Shown here piece by piece: positions 8,473-17,752 of a stretch of 64,000 nt of DNA. The notes under the pieces are model-generated. The model worked only from the letters and a program-made list of their open reading frames with translations, had not been told where the DNA came from and made no database searches. The DNA is from Lutibacter litoralis. Its GTDB lineage: Bacteria; Bacteroidota; Bacteroidia; Flavobacteriales; Flavobacteriaceae. Both the position numbers and the translations under genes were made by a program. Location: positions 1 through 64,000 of the forward strand of contig NZ_BMNS01000010.1 in assembly GCF_014646675.1 (NCBI RefSeq), written 5' to 3'. Every line of letters begins with the position of its first letter. Within the stretch, counting starts at the first letter, position 1.

Positions 8473-8745
8473 TTAGTTTACTGCATCACTTAATCCAGCT
8501 CCCGCTTTAAATTTAACAACATTTTTTGCTGCAATTTGGATAGATTTTCCTGTTTGAGGATTTCTTCCTGTTCTAGCTGCTCTTTTAGAGATAGACCAAG
8601 TTCCCCATCCAACTAATGCAACTTTATCACCTTTTTTAAGTGTTTTTGTTACATTTTCTGTTAATGATTCTAATGCTGCTTTTGCTGCTGCTTTTGAGAT
8701 GCCAGCATCAGCTGCCATTGCATCAATTAAATCTGATTTGTTCAT
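8473..8745 (-). CDS. hup: HU family DNA-binding protein
   Basis: Histone-like nucleoid protein of 90 aa, the canonical HU size. Residues 1-45 are the helical dimerisation part (opening [11 protein letters not shown]). The beta arm carries the HU signature '[16 protein letters not shown]' at about residues 58-73, ending in '[13 protein letters not shown]'. It is a single-gene unit with its own promoter and strong terminator, as expected for an abundant chromosomal protein that bends DNA. Confidence 0.95.
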   Translation of the reverse strand: MNKSDLIDAMAADAGISKAAAKAALESLTENVTKTLKKGDKVALVGWGTWSISKRAARTGRNPQTGKSIQIAAKNVVKFKAGAGLSDAVN

Positions 8746-8798
8746 AATTTAAATTTTAAATTAATTGGTTAAACATTTTTTGCTTGTAATAAGCTTAA

Positions 8799-8828
8799 CA
8801 AAGTTATATGGAATAAGGGTTTTTGCAA
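8799..8828 (-). promoter_or_regulatory. HU promoter
   Basis: The minus strand has TAACTTTG (8799-8806, a -7 TAnnTTTG match) with TTG 19 bp upstream (8826-8828). This is the Bacteroidota -33/-7 arrangement. The predicted start site leaves a leader of roughly 45 nt. Confidence 0.6.
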
Positions 8829-8932
8829 GTTTTTACCCATAAAATTGATTGTTTTGTTAATAAATGATAATAAATGTTAATAACATAGCTTGATTTTTGT
8901 AAAAACATCCGCTAAGCCCTTTAAAATTAGAC

Positions 8933-9877
8933 TTAAATCATTCTTGAATTTGCTTGAAATGTATAACCATTCAGCAAACTTTTACTATCCATCTTTTTTT
9001 TGCCAGCTAATTGTAAGCTTTCAATTTTTATAAATCCGTTAGGAACTGCAACTTTAATTTCGTTTTTTGTTGTTACAATAAATCCTGGTTTTAGGCTATG
9101 TTCTTCAATTATTGGTGCAACATCAAAAATTTTGACTTTTATTTCTTCATTATTATTAACAAGTGTTGTCCAAGCTGCTGGATATGGATTTAGCCCTCTA
9201 ATTAAGTTGTAAGTATTTGTTAAGGAGTCGTTCCAATTTATTTTACAGGTTTCAGTAAATATTTTTGGAGCTGGTTTTTCTTCAATTTCTGGTTGTTTTA
9301 TAGTTTCTACAGTTCCTTTCTCTAGTTGTTTCACGGTTTTAACGACTAAACTACTTCCAACGGTCATTAGTTTGTTATATAAATCGCCTAAAATTTCATC
9401 TTTGCCAATAGCAACTTGTTCTTGTAAAATTATATTCCCTGTATCAATTTTTTCATCAATAAAGAAAGTGGTGACACCGGTTGCTGTTTCTCCATTAATT
9501 ATAGCCCAATTTATGGGTGCAGCACCTCGGTAATTAGGTAGTAATGATGCGTGTAAATTAAATGTTCCAAATTCTGGTAGTTGCCAAACAATTTTTGGTA
9601 ACATTCTAAAAGCGACAACAATTTGTAAATTGGCTTTTAAACTTTTTAATTCAGTAATAAATTGTTCGTCTTTTAAGTTTGTTGGTTGTAAAATAGTTAA
9701 ATCATGTGCTAAAGCATATTTTTTAACGGCAGATTCATTTAAGTTTCTTCCTCTTCCTGCTGGTTTATCAGGTGCAGTAATAACTCCTACTACATTAAAT
9801 TTGGCTTTTATAAGTGCATCTAAAGTTGCCACTGCAAATTCAGGTGTTCCCATAAATACAATTCTTAAATCTTTCAT
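8933..9877 (-). CDS. fmt: methionyl-tRNA formyltransferase
   Basis: Transfers a formyl group from 10-formyltetrahydrofolate to initiator Met-tRNA. The N-terminal formyltransferase domain opens with 'RIVFMGTPEFAV' (residues 5-16). The catalytic region 'FNLHASLLPNYRGAAPINWA' (near residues 106-125) supplies the Asn-His pair of the family. The C-terminal OB-like domain covers about 205-314. Length of 314 aa is normal. The start codon abuts the recQ stop codon (shared base 9877), so the two are translationally linked. Confidence 0.96.
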   Translation of the reverse strand: MKDLRIVFMGTPEFAVATLDALIKAKFNVVGVITAPDKPAGRGRNLNESAVKKYALAHDLTILQPTNLKDEQFITELKSLKANLQIVVAFRMLPKIVWQLPEFGTFNLHASLLPNYRGAAPINWAIINGETATGVTTFFIDEKIDTGNIILQEQVAIGKDEILGDLYNKLMTVGSSLVVKTVKQLEKGTVETIKQPEIEEKPAPKIFTETCKINWNDSLTNTYNLIRGLNPYPAAWTTLVNNNEEIKVKIFDVAPIIEEHSLKPGFIVTTKNEIKVAVPNGFIKIESLQLAGKKKMDSKSLLNGYTFQANSRMI

Positions 9878-11772
9878 TAAAGGTTTAGTTTAAATTTATT
9901 TTGCGAAGTTATGGCAATTTTATTTTTTTCTAAGAGTATTTTTAGAGAATTTAGGAGTTGTTTTTGATTGCATTTAAGTGCTACAGATAATTCTTGAGAA
10001 GACAAATTTTGCGCTGCAAGTAGTTTTGTAATTTCAGTTAGCAATAGTTTTGTGGTTTCTGTTGGTGCATTTTTAGATGTGCAAACATCACATTTACCAC
10101 ACGGTGTGGTATTAATTTCATTAAAATAGGAGAGTAGTTGTATGTTTCTACAGGTTTTAATATTTCTAATAAAATTTATGGTCGCCGTTAATTTATCGTA
10201 TTTTATTGCATATTGTTTTTCTATATTTTTTGAAATCCTATTTATAGTATAATTATCTTCTCGAATTACTAAAAAAGAGAGTCTAGAATTGGAATTTTCA
10301 AAGTTGTATTTTACAATTCCAGTGGTGTTTAAATCTTTTAAGGTTACAATAATACTTTCTTTTGAAACTCCTAATTTTTTCGACAACTTAAATTCATCAA
10401 TTATTGTATGATGTTCAAAAATACCGCCATAACTTCTTAAAATTAATTTAATGAAGTCCTTTTTTGAAGGGTATTCTTCTAAATAATTAAATAATTGACT
10501 ATTACCTATGGTGAATTTTAATGTAGATTTTTTTGTAAAGTTTTCATCCAATAAAATAATATTTTCTCTTTCTAGAACTTTAATGGCATTGTATGCTGTT
10601 AAAATGTTTAATTTATAAGTTGCACAAAATTCTTGGATAGAGAAGTTAAAAGATTCCATAGGTTGTTCACCAAATGAAATTTTATAAAATTGGTTTAAAT
10701 TAAAATAGATTTCTTTAATATATTTTGTAGTTGGTGTAGTTGCCTTAAATCGAACATCGGCATCGTATAAATTAGCTTCATTAGTTAATATTAATGAATG
10801 CGATTCTTTTCCATCTCTACCAGCTCTTCCTGCTTCTTGTATATAGTTTTCTAAACTATTTGGTATATTTAAATGTATTACAACACGTACATTTGGTTTA
10901 TCAATTCCCATTCCAAAAGCATTTGTAGCAACCATAATTGGAGTTTTATCGGAGATCCAAGTTGCATAAGCTGTGTTTTTTTCATCAACAGACAACCCGC
11001 CATGGTAATAAGTGCTTTTAAAATTATGTTGCTGTAAATACTTGTTTACTTCTTTTGTTTGCTTTCTGTTATTGGTATAAATAATTACAGATTCTTTTAT
11101 ATAATTTAGTATTTGAAGCAAATTTGCATAGTAATTTTCGGTATAAATTACTTTGTACGTTAAATTAGTTCGTTTTAAAGATTTTTTAAAAACAGCAGCA
11201 TTTTCAATTTCTAAGTTTTCAACAATATCTTCAAATGTTTTTTGAGTTGCTGTTGCAGTTAAGGCTATAAATGTTGCATTTGGTTGTAATTCTTTTAATA
11301 TGGGAATTTTTAAATAGGCGGGTCTAAAATCGTGTCCCCATTCCGAAATACAATGCGCTTCGTCAATTGCAATAAACGAAACATTTAATTGTCTTATTTT
11401 GTCCTGAATAAAAGGTGATTGCAATTTTTCGGGAGATAAATACAAAAATTTATAACCTCCAAACTGTAAATTATCAAAAGCTACAATTATTTCTTCTTGA
11501 GATAGTTTAGAGGTTAAAGCAATTGCTTTAATATTTTTTTCTGTTAAACTTTCTACTTGGTCTTTTATTAAGGCAATTAACGGAGAAATTACAATGCAAA
11601 CACCTTCTAAAACTAATGCAGGAACTTGATAACATAAAGATTTTCCATTACCAGTTGGTAATAAAACTACACAATTTTCGCGTTTAATAACAGTATTTAT
11701 AATTTCCTCTTGCGGTGGTCTAAATTCGTTATAATTCCAATAGGTTTTTAATATTTCTAGGGGCGTATTCAT
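9877..11772 (-). CDS. recQ: ATP-dependent DNA helicase RecQ
   Basis: 3'-5' superfamily 2 DNA helicase for recombination and replication-fork repair. Motif I is TGNGKS (residues 40-45; the middle Gly of the usual TGGGKS is Asn). The DEAH box lies in 'IAIDEAHCISEWGHDFRP' and motif VI is 'QEAGRAGRDG'. After the helicase core, Cys residues in 'TCRNIQ' and 'CGKCDVC' form the RecQ zinc-binding site, followed by a winged-helix-like end. At 631 aa no clear HRDC domain remains, as in many short Bacteroidota RecQ paralogues. It is the middle gene of an NTPase-recQ-fmt operon with 4-bp and 1-bp overlaps. Confidence 0.93.
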   Translation of the reverse strand: MNTPLEILKTYWNYNEFRPPQEEIINTVIKRENCVVLLPTGNGKSLCYQVPALVLEGVCIVISPLIALIKDQVESLTEKNIKAIALTSKLSQEEIIVAFDNLQFGGYKFLYLSPEKLQSPFIQDKIRQLNVSFIAIDEAHCISEWGHDFRPAYLKIPILKELQPNATFIALTATATQKTFEDIVENLEIENAAVFKKSLKRTNLTYKVIYTENYYANLLQILNYIKESVIIYTNNRKQTKEVNKYLQQHNFKSTYYHGGLSVDEKNTAYATWISDKTPIMVATNAFGMGIDKPNVRVVIHLNIPNSLENYIQEAGRAGRDGKESHSLILTNEANLYDADVRFKATTPTTKYIKEIYFNLNQFYKISFGEQPMESFNFSIQEFCATYKLNILTAYNAIKVLERENIILLDENFTKKSTLKFTIGNSQLFNYLEEYPSKKDFIKLILRSYGGIFEHHTIIDEFKLSKKLGVSKESIIVTLKDLNTTGIVKYNFENSNSRLSFLVIREDNYTINRISKNIEKQYAIKYDKLTATINFIRNIKTCRNIQLLSYFNEINTTPCGKCDVCTSKNAPTETTKLLLTEITKLLAAQNLSSQELSVALKCNQKQLLNSLKILLEKNKIAITSQNKFKLNL

Positions 11773-12305
11773 TGTTTAATGAATGCTAAAATAAAATCGG
11801 TTCTTTCTTGCACAGTTCCAGTTGGAACTTCAATAATAGGGTATTTTAATTTTTTGTAGGTACGTTTTAAATGATTGTGAATCGCTAGGGCTTGTTCAAA
11901 ATTCTCATAACGTTCATTGTCGGAAATATAAATTTCTTCCCATGGTGGCATTAAAAATATAGAGTCGTAACGGTATAAATTACTTTTATTTACATACGTT
12001 TTTGGGTAATCTATACTAATGTAATTCATATAGGCGTGCACATCTGGAATTCCTCTATCAAAAAACACGAGGTCTGTATTTTTTTTCTCGGCTTCAATAT
12101 ATTGGTTTACGCGTCCTTCTAACAATAATTCACTAAAAAGTAACGGTTTTGTTAAAAAAAGTTGCTCTATACCTTTTTCACGAGCGTTTAAAGTTATTTG
12201 TCTTGAGATTTCTGGCATACACAGAAAATTTCTATTTGATAATTCATCAATCACGGTAGATTTTCCTGTTCCTGGACCACCAGTTATTACAATTTTATGT
12301 TGCAT
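11769..12305 (-). CDS. AAA-type NTPase / nucleotide kinase-like protein
   Basis: P-loop protein of 178 aa with Walker A GGPGTGKST (residues 8-16) and an acidic strand 'LVFFDRGIPDVHAY' (near 79-92) that resembles Walker B plus the lid arginine of small kinases. It matches the AAA_28 type of ATP-binding proteins, which includes nicotinamide-riboside-kinase-like and other small-molecule kinases. The substrate cannot be told from sequence. It is the first gene of the operon with recQ and fmt, overlapping recQ by 4 bp. Confidence 0.78.
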   Translation of the reverse strand: MQHKIVITGGPGTGKSTVIDELSNRNFLCMPEISRQITLNAREKGIEQLFLTKPLLFSELLLEGRVNQYIEAEKKNTDLVFFDRGIPDVHAYMNYISIDYPKTYVNKSNLYRYDSIFLMPPWEEIYISDNERYENFEQALAIHNHLKRTYKKLKYPIIEVPTGTVQERTDFILAFIKQ

Positions 12306-12309
12306 GGTA

Positions 12310-12317
12310 CAAAAATA
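12310..12317 (-). promoter_or_regulatory. promoter -7 element of the NTPase-recQ-fmt operon
   Basis: The minus strand reads TATTTTTG, matching TAnnTTTG. It ends only 5 bp before the start codon at 12305, so the transcript would have almost no leader. Confidence 0.5.
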
Positions 12318-12424
12318 AGGTATTCACTAATTTATACTAAAAATATTAATGTAATTTTGTCAGTAATATATTAACAATTTATACTTGGTATTATATTTGT
12401 AAACTTTATTTTTAAAAATTATAG

Positions 12425-12706
12425 ATGGATAATAGAACCCAATTTTATAAAAAACTTAAAAAGAAATTAAAAAAGGATACTACTTTTCCTACAAAATATC
12501 TTTTTAAATTTATTGTTCCTTCAGAAATATCAAAGATAGATGCTATAGAAAACCTATTCAATCATCAAGGAGCGGTAATATCCAAAAAAACCTCAAAAAC
12601 AGGAAAATATACAAGTGTCTCTATCCATATTATTATGAAAAAAGCAGATGATATTATTATAAAATACCAACAAGCAGAAAAAATAGAAGGAATTATATCT
12701 TTGTGA
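12425..12706 (+). CDS. DUF493 (YbeD-like) family protein
   Basis: Small 93-aa protein of the DUF493/YbeD ferredoxin-like fold. The family pattern is visible: 'FPTKYLFKFIVPS' near residues 21-33, a helix, then 'SKTGKYTSVSIHIIM' (about 57-71) and a final 'ADDIIIKYQQAEKIEGIISL' helix-strand. E. coli YbeD has been linked loosely to lipoate metabolism, but no activity is established. A TATATTTG -7 element sits at 12392-12399. It precedes the PPIase operon by 93 bp and may be transcribed with it. Confidence 0.85.
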   Translation: MDNRTQFYKKLKKKLKKDTTFPTKYLFKFIVPSEISKIDAIENLFNHQGAVISKKTSKTGKYTSVSIHIIMKKADDIIIKYQQAEKIEGIISL

Positions 12707-12799
12707 TTTCATTAACTAAAAAACTAAAAAATATAAAATAAATTGCAGCGTTTTAAATGCCATTAAAATCATTATTTTAGAACAGGAAATTAGTGTTAT

Positions 12800-14407
12800 A
12801 TGAAGTTGAATTATTTTTTTATCATTACAATCTTAGTGTGTTTGAATGGGGTTTCACAAAACAAGCAAACTGTGTTGTTTTCTATTGATAATACTCCCTT
12901 TTACGCACAAGAATTTCTTGAAAATTATAATAAAAATGCATCTTTAGTTTCAGATTCTATAAATAGTTTAGAACACTATTTAAAACTGTTTATTAATTAT
13001 AAATTAAAAGTTAAAGAAGCAAAAGATCTTAAATTAGATACTTTTCCAAGTTATATTAATGAATTACAAGAATATAAAAATAGGCTGATTCAACCTTATT
13101 TAAAGGATGAAAATATAACTAAAAAATTAGTTTTAGAAGCTTACGAAAGACTGCAAAAAGAAATAAATGCCAGTCATATTTTACTGATTTTAAAACCTGA
13201 TGCTACTCCAAAAGATACCTTAGCTGCATATTCAAGATTAATTGAAGCTCGAAAATTAATAGAAAACGGCACTTTATTTTCAGATGTTGCAAAACAATTT
13301 TCAGAAGATCCATCGGTGCAACAAAATGGGGGCAATTTAGGTTTTTTCACTGCTTTTCAGATGGTGTATCCATTTGAAAGTGCAGCCTATTCAACTTCTG
13401 TTAATAGTGTTTCTAAACCATTTAGAACTCAGTTTGGATACCATATTTTACAAGTACACGAAATTAGACCAGCACACGGAGAAGTTGAAGTTGCGCATAT
13501 AATGATTCAAAACAATGACTCAAATACAACAACATCTAAAATTGATTCTATTTATAAGTTACTCTTAAATAATAAGGGACTTTTTTCTGAATTAGCGGCT
13601 AAATTTTCTGAAGATAAGGCAACCACTTCAAAAGGTGGAAGACTGAATAAATTTAGTTATGGACAAATGGTTGAATCGTTTTCTAAAGTAGCTTTTGACT
13701 TAAAAAATGTAGAAGATATTTCAATGCCATTTCAAACTGAGTATGGTTGGCATATTGTAAAATTGTTAAAAAAATATCCATTAGAAAATTTTGATGTTAT
13801 AAAAGCGAGTTTAACTCAAAAAGTTGAACGGGATAATCGTTCTAATTTAATTGGGCAAGCTGTAATTAACAACTTATTAAAATCGTATAAGATTGCTGTT
13901 AATAATGAGATTTTTAATGAATTTAAAACTAAAGATTGGAGAACTCTAACCAAATTAAAAACGCCCTTACTATCAATTAATGATAAAGAAATTAAGCAGT
14001 TTGAGTTTATAAAATATTTAGAATCAGGTAAATTTCAAGATGTTTCAAAAGCATTTAGTAAATTTAAGGAACAAGAGGTTTTAAATTATTATAAGGAAAC
14101 TATTGAGTTTTCTAATAAAGAGTTTGCTGCAACATATAATGAATTTAAAGAAGGATTATTATTGTTTGATATGTTAGAGCAAAAAGTTTGGGAAAAATCT
14201 AAAGATAGTGTTGCGCTTTTAAACTACTTTAATACTTTTAAAAGCACTAAATACAAAGAAAAAGAGTTAGAAACTATTAAAGGGACTGTAATTAGTGATT
14301 ATCAAAATTATTTAGAAAATTTATGGATTGAAGCTTTGCATAAAAAATACAAGGTTAAAATTAATAAATCAGAAAAAACGAGATTAATTAAATTAAATAT
14401 AAAATAA
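12800..14407 (+). CDS. periplasmic peptidylprolyl isomerase with two rotamase domains (SurA/PpiD-like)
   Basis: Secreted folding factor. Residues 1-19 are a signal peptide (cleavage near 'NGVSQ'). A SurA-type N-terminal helical region follows. The first parvulin domain covers about residues 125-235 (opening 'NASHILLILKP', closing 'FGYHILQVHEI') and the second about 235-330 (opening 'EVAHIMIQ', closing 'YGWHIVKLLKK'). The C-terminal 200 residues are helical and unassigned. It is the first of three consecutive chaperone genes with 2-bp and 1-bp spacing that end in a MoxR ATPase. Expected clients are outer-membrane or secreted proteins. Confidence 0.9.
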   Translation: MKLNYFFIITILVCLNGVSQNKQTVLFSIDNTPFYAQEFLENYNKNASLVSDSINSLEHYLKLFINYKLKVKEAKDLKLDTFPSYINELQEYKNRLIQPYLKDENITKKLVLEAYERLQKEINASHILLILKPDATPKDTLAAYSRLIEARKLIENGTLFSDVAKQFSEDPSVQQNGGNLGFFTAFQMVYPFESAAYSTSVNSVSKPFRTQFGYHILQVHEIRPAHGEVEVAHIMIQNNDSNTTTSKIDSIYKLLLNNKGLFSELAAKFSEDKATTSKGGRLNKFSYGQMVESFSKVAFDLKNVEDISMPFQTEYGWHIVKLLKKYPLENFDVIKASLTQKVERDNRSNLIGQAVINNLLKSYKIAVNNEIFNEFKTKDWRTLTKLKTPLLSINDKEIKQFEFIKYLESGKFQDVSKAFSKFKEQEVLNYYKETIEFSNKEFAATYNEFKEGLLLFDMLEQKVWEKSKDSVALLNYFNTFKSTKYKEKELETIKGTVISDYQNYLENLWIEALHKKYKVKINKSEKTRLIKLNIK

Positions 14408-14409
14408 AA

Positions 14410-15258
14410 TTGAAGCAATTAGTAGGTTACATATTTCTGTTTTTTGCATTGCAATCCTGTAATTATTTTACAATTAAAAATGATACACGAGAAGCAGTAG
14501 CACGTGTTAATAATACGTATTTATATAAAAAGGATTTAAAAAATGTAGTGACTGCAGATGTTTCTAAGAACGATAGTCTACTGCTAATTAACAACTTTAT
14601 TAATAACTGGATTAAACAACAGCTGTTACTCTCAAAAGCGCAACTTAATTTAGAGGCTAAGGCGAGTGAATTTGAAGGATTAGTACAAAAATATAGAGAA
14701 GATTTATTTATAAATTCATACAAAGAAGCTGTAGTTAAACAGTATTTAGATACTACAATTACAGAAAATGATATTGAAGAGTTTTATACTAAAAACAATC
14801 AGAATTTTAAATTAAACGAAGAGTTATTAAAACTAAAGTTTATTAAAATTGGAAAAGAGGTTTACAATAAGAATGCACTTATAAAATTGTTTAAATCTTC
14901 TAAAAAAAGAGATTTAGACAGTCTTCAAGCAGCGGAATTATCACTAAAATCACATCATTTAAACGATTCCGTTTGGGTAAAATATAGCGACTTAGTTTCG
15001 AAAGTCGCAATTTTAAAGAATGAAGATAAAAGTCAATTATTAAAAAAAGATAATTTTATTCAAAAAGAAGACTCATTAAGCTTATATTTGGTGACCATAA
15101 AAGAGGTGTTAAAAAGAAACGAAACTGCTCCTAAAAGCTATATAACACCAACAATTAAGCAAATGATTTTACACCAACGTAAATTATTATTATTAAGAAA
15201 TATAGAAGAAACATTAATAGATGATGCAAGAAAAAAACAACAATTTGAAACATATTAA
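14410..15258 (+). CDS. SurA-like lipoprotein without a recognisable rotamase domain
   Basis: 282-aa lipoprotein; the signal 'LFFALQSC' puts the acylated Cys at residue 17. Residues about 30-130 resemble the SurA N-terminal chaperone region ('VARVNNTYLYKKDL', 'INNWIKQQLLL'). No parvulin signature can be seen, so it may be a chaperone-only partner of its two neighbours. The start is TTG at 14410: it gives the only frame with an intact lipoprotein signal and starts 2 bp after the upstream stop. It is in the middle of the PPIase operon. Confidence 0.8.
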   Translation: MKQLVGYIFLFFALQSCNYFTIKNDTREAVARVNNTYLYKKDLKNVVTADVSKNDSLLLINNFINNWIKQQLLLSKAQLNLEAKASEFEGLVQKYREDLFINSYKEAVVKQYLDTTITENDIEEFYTKNNQNFKLNEELLKLKFIKIGKEVYNKNALIKLFKSSKKRDLDSLQAAELSLKSHHLNDSVWVKYSDLVSKVAILKNEDKSQLLKKDNFIQKEDSLSLYLVTIKEVLKRNETAPKSYITPTIKQMILHQRKLLLLRNIEETLIDDARKKQQFETY

Positions 15259-15259
15259 A

Positions 15260-16648
15260 ATGAAACAACATATAATTTTAGTACTACTACTTTTTATTTT
15301 TACAGGTATAAATGCGCAAGATAGTATTTCGTCAACCAATTCAAATTCAGAAAGAATTAAAGTAGATGGAGTTGCCGTTGTAATTGGTAAAAATATTGTT
15401 TTAGATTCTGATATAGATAAATTTAAAAAAGAATTAAAACAACGTATTGAAGGTAAATTAGATATTACTGATTGTGAAATTTTAGAAGAAATAATGGTGC
15501 AAAAATTACTTGCACACCACGCAGTTATTGATAGTATTGAAGTTTCTGAAGCAGAGGTAAATTCTGAAGTAGAGCGTAATATTGCATATTTTGGGCAGCA
15601 GTTGGGTTCTATTGAGGCAGTTGTAGAATACTATGGTTTTACAGATGAGGAAGACCTTAGGAAAGAGTTGTATACCATTCAAAACGAGCAATTATTAATT
15701 CAAAGAGAAAAAGCTAGTATCACCGAAAAAATTGATGTTACTCCAGAAGAAGTTAGAACCTATTTTAAAAATCTTGAAAAAGATGACAACTTGCCAGAGT
15801 TTAGTGCAGAAATTGAGTTGGCTCAGATAGTTAAAATTTTAAAGCCAACAGAAGAAGAAACCAACCGTGTTTTTGAAAAATTAAATAGCATTAAAAAAGA
15901 TATTGAAGAAGGGTATAGTTTTAGATTAAAAGCGCTCATAAATTCAGATGACCCTGCCGTTTCAGGAAATGGTCCTGGAGGAGGTGGAAAATATACAATT
16001 ACTAGAGAATCTAACTTTATTAAAGAGTTTAAAGAAGTTGCTTTTAGTTTAGATGAAGGTGAAATTTCAGAACCGTTCGAGTCTGGGTTTGGATTTCATA
16101 TTATTCAAGTTGAAAAAATTAAAGGGCAAGAGCGTGATGTGCGTCATATTTTAGTGCAACCAGTAATTACCCAAGCAGAATTAGATGCTTCTAAAGAGGA
16201 ATTAGTAAAAATTCGTGAACAAATTTTAAACGGAGAAATTACTTTTGAAGAAGCCGTAAGTAAATATTCGGATGATGATGTAACAAAAAACAACCAAGGT
16301 TTAATTTTAAACCCACAAACAAATGATACTCGTTTTGATTTAACGCGTATGGATCCAAATTTATACAATAAGGTAAGTAGTTTAAAGGCAGGTGAAATTA
16401 CAACTCCTTTTTACGATGAAGTAAGAGGTGAATCTAAAATGCATAAAATTATTTTACTAAAAAGTAAAAACGAAACGCATACTGCAAATTTTATTGATGA
16501 TTATGAGAAGATTCAACAATTAACTTTACAGAAAAAACAAGAAGAAACTATTGATAAATGGGCAAAAGATAAAATAGAAGATACTTATATAAAAATCAAC
16601 GAAGACTTCAAAAAATGTGAGTTTAGTAAAAATTGGAAAAAGCAATAA
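15260..16648 (+). CDS. periplasmic chaperone/peptidylprolyl isomerase SurA-like
   Basis: Outer-membrane protein folding chaperone of the SurA type, 462 aa from ATG 15260. An open frame extends upstream to 15221, but ATG 15260 begins one base after the preceding stop and starts the signal peptide (MKQHIILVLLLF, cleavage after NAQ). The SurA N-terminal domain covers about residues 35-160 ('GVAVVIGKNIVLDSDIDKF'). Two parvulin domains follow: about 165-275 ('GFGFHIIQVEKI') and about 280-390 ('RDVRHILVQPV'). It is followed one base later by the MoxR gene. Confidence 0.92.
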   Translation: MKQHIILVLLLFIFTGINAQDSISSTNSNSERIKVDGVAVVIGKNIVLDSDIDKFKKELKQRIEGKLDITDCEILEEIMVQKLLAHHAVIDSIEVSEAEVNSEVERNIAYFGQQLGSIEAVVEYYGFTDEEDLRKELYTIQNEQLLIQREKASITEKIDVTPEEVRTYFKNLEKDDNLPEFSAEIELAQIVKILKPTEEETNRVFEKLNSIKKDIEEGYSFRLKALINSDDPAVSGNGPGGGGKYTITRESNFIKEFKEVAFSLDEGEISEPFESGFGFHIIQVEKIKGQERDVRHILVQPVITQAELDASKEELVKIREQILNGEITFEEAVSKYSDDDVTKNNQGLILNPQTNDTRFDLTRMDPNLYNKVSSLKAGEITTPFYDEVRGESKMHKIILLKSKNETHTANFIDDYEKIQQLTLQKKQEETIDKWAKDKIEDTYIKINEDFKKCEFSKNWKKQ

Positions 16649-16649
16649 T

Positions 16650-17603
16650 ATGTCTGATGTTGATACTTTAAAACAATTAGTTCTTAAACATAAAGCCCTT
16701 AAAAAAGAAATTGCTAAGATAATTGTTGGTCAAGATGAAGCAATAAACCATATTTTATTATCTATTTTAAGTGGAGGACATTCCTTATTAATTGGTGTTC
16801 CTGGTTTGGCAAAAACATTAATTGTACACACAATTGCGCAAACTTTAGGACTCGATTTTAAACGTATTCAATTTACACCAGATTTAATGCCTTCAGATAT
16901 TCTTGGAAGTGAAATATTAGATGAAACAAGTCATTTTAAATTTATAAAAGGACCTATTTTTAGTAATATAATATTAGCAGATGAAATTAATAGAACACCT
17001 CCAAAAACGCAAGCAGCTTTATTAGAAGCTATGCAAGAACGTTCTGTTACGGTTGCAGGACATCATCATATTTTAGCTGAACCATTTTTTGTATTAGCAA
17101 CTCAAAATCCTATTGAGCAAGAGGGAACTTATCCTTTACCAGAAGCACAATTAGATAGATTTATGTTTTCTATACAGTTAGATTATCCAACGTTTGATGA
17201 AGAAGTTGAAGTTGTAAAAAGTACTACTAATGATGAAAGTCCAACTATTAATTCGATTTTAACTTCTAAAGAAATTGTTGATTTTCAGCATTTAGTAAGA
17301 AGAATACCGGTGGCAGATAATGTAATTGAATATGCTGTTAGATTGGTTTCTAAAACCCGTCCAAATTCGTTAAATGCAACAGAGTTGGTAAATAACTATA
17401 TAGATTGGGGAGCAGGGCCAAGAGCTTCTCAAAACCTAATATTAGGTGCCAAAGCAAATGCAGCCGTTAATGGTAAATATTCGCCAGATATAGAAGATGT
17501 GCAGGCAGTTGCTTTTTCAATTTTAAAGCATAGAATTGTAAGAAATTATAAAGCAGAAGCTGAAGGGATTTCAGAAAAACAACTTATAGAATCTTTATTC
17601 TAG
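16650..17603 (+). CDS. MoxR family AAA+ ATPase
   Basis: MoxR-type chaperone ATPase. Walker A is GVPGLAKT (residues 49-56); 'LADEINRTPPKTQAAL' holds Walker B and the family's linker; sensor 1 lies in 'FVLATQNPIEQEG'; 'GAGPRASQNL' is the C-terminal sensor 2 region. The start is ATG 16650, one base after the surA-like stop; the longer frame from 16617 would run into surA. This copy sits with periplasmic folding factors, unlike the second MoxR at 54614, which has the DUF58/DUF4129 context. The reason for the SurA-MoxR linkage is not known. Confidence 0.92.
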   Translation: MSDVDTLKQLVLKHKALKKEIAKIIVGQDEAINHILLSILSGGHSLLIGVPGLAKTLIVHTIAQTLGLDFKRIQFTPDLMPSDILGSEILDETSHFKFIKGPIFSNIILADEINRTPPKTQAALLEAMQERSVTVAGHHHILAEPFFVLATQNPIEQEGTYPLPEAQLDRFMFSIQLDYPTFDEEVEVVKSTTNDESPTINSILTSKEIVDFQHLVRRIPVADNVIEYAVRLVSKTRPNSLNATELVNNYIDWGAGPRASQNLILGAKANAAVNGKYSPDIEDVQAVAFSILKHRIVRNYKAEAEGISEKQLIESLF

Positions 17604-17655
17604 TTCTAAAGTAGAAAAGGTTAAAAGAAATTAGTCTTTATTTTTCGTAAATCTT

Positions 17656-17720
17656 GTCATTCCTGCGAAGGCAGGAATCTATTTCCATAACGTTTGGACT
17701 TTTGGCTTCGCAGGAATGGC
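17656..17720. repeat. dispersed GTCATTCCTGCGAAG repeat forming an inverted pair
   Basis: GTCATTCCTGCGAAG (17656-17670) is followed by the near-perfect inverse CTTCGCAGGAATGGC (17706-17720). The left 27 bp are identical to 3824-3850. It lies in the gap between the convergent MoxR and rsmD genes, where the long stem could also stop transcription. Confidence 0.75.
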
Positions 17721-17752
17721 AAAACAATAATTTTAAGTAAAATACCAAATAC

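Noticed and set aside
15221-15259. Upstream extension of the SurA-like gene
   Set aside because: It lies inside the preceding gene, and the signal peptide starts at ATG 15260.
16617-16649. Upstream extension of the first MoxR gene
   Set aside because: It overlaps the end of the surA-like gene; ATG 16650 follows that stop by one base.
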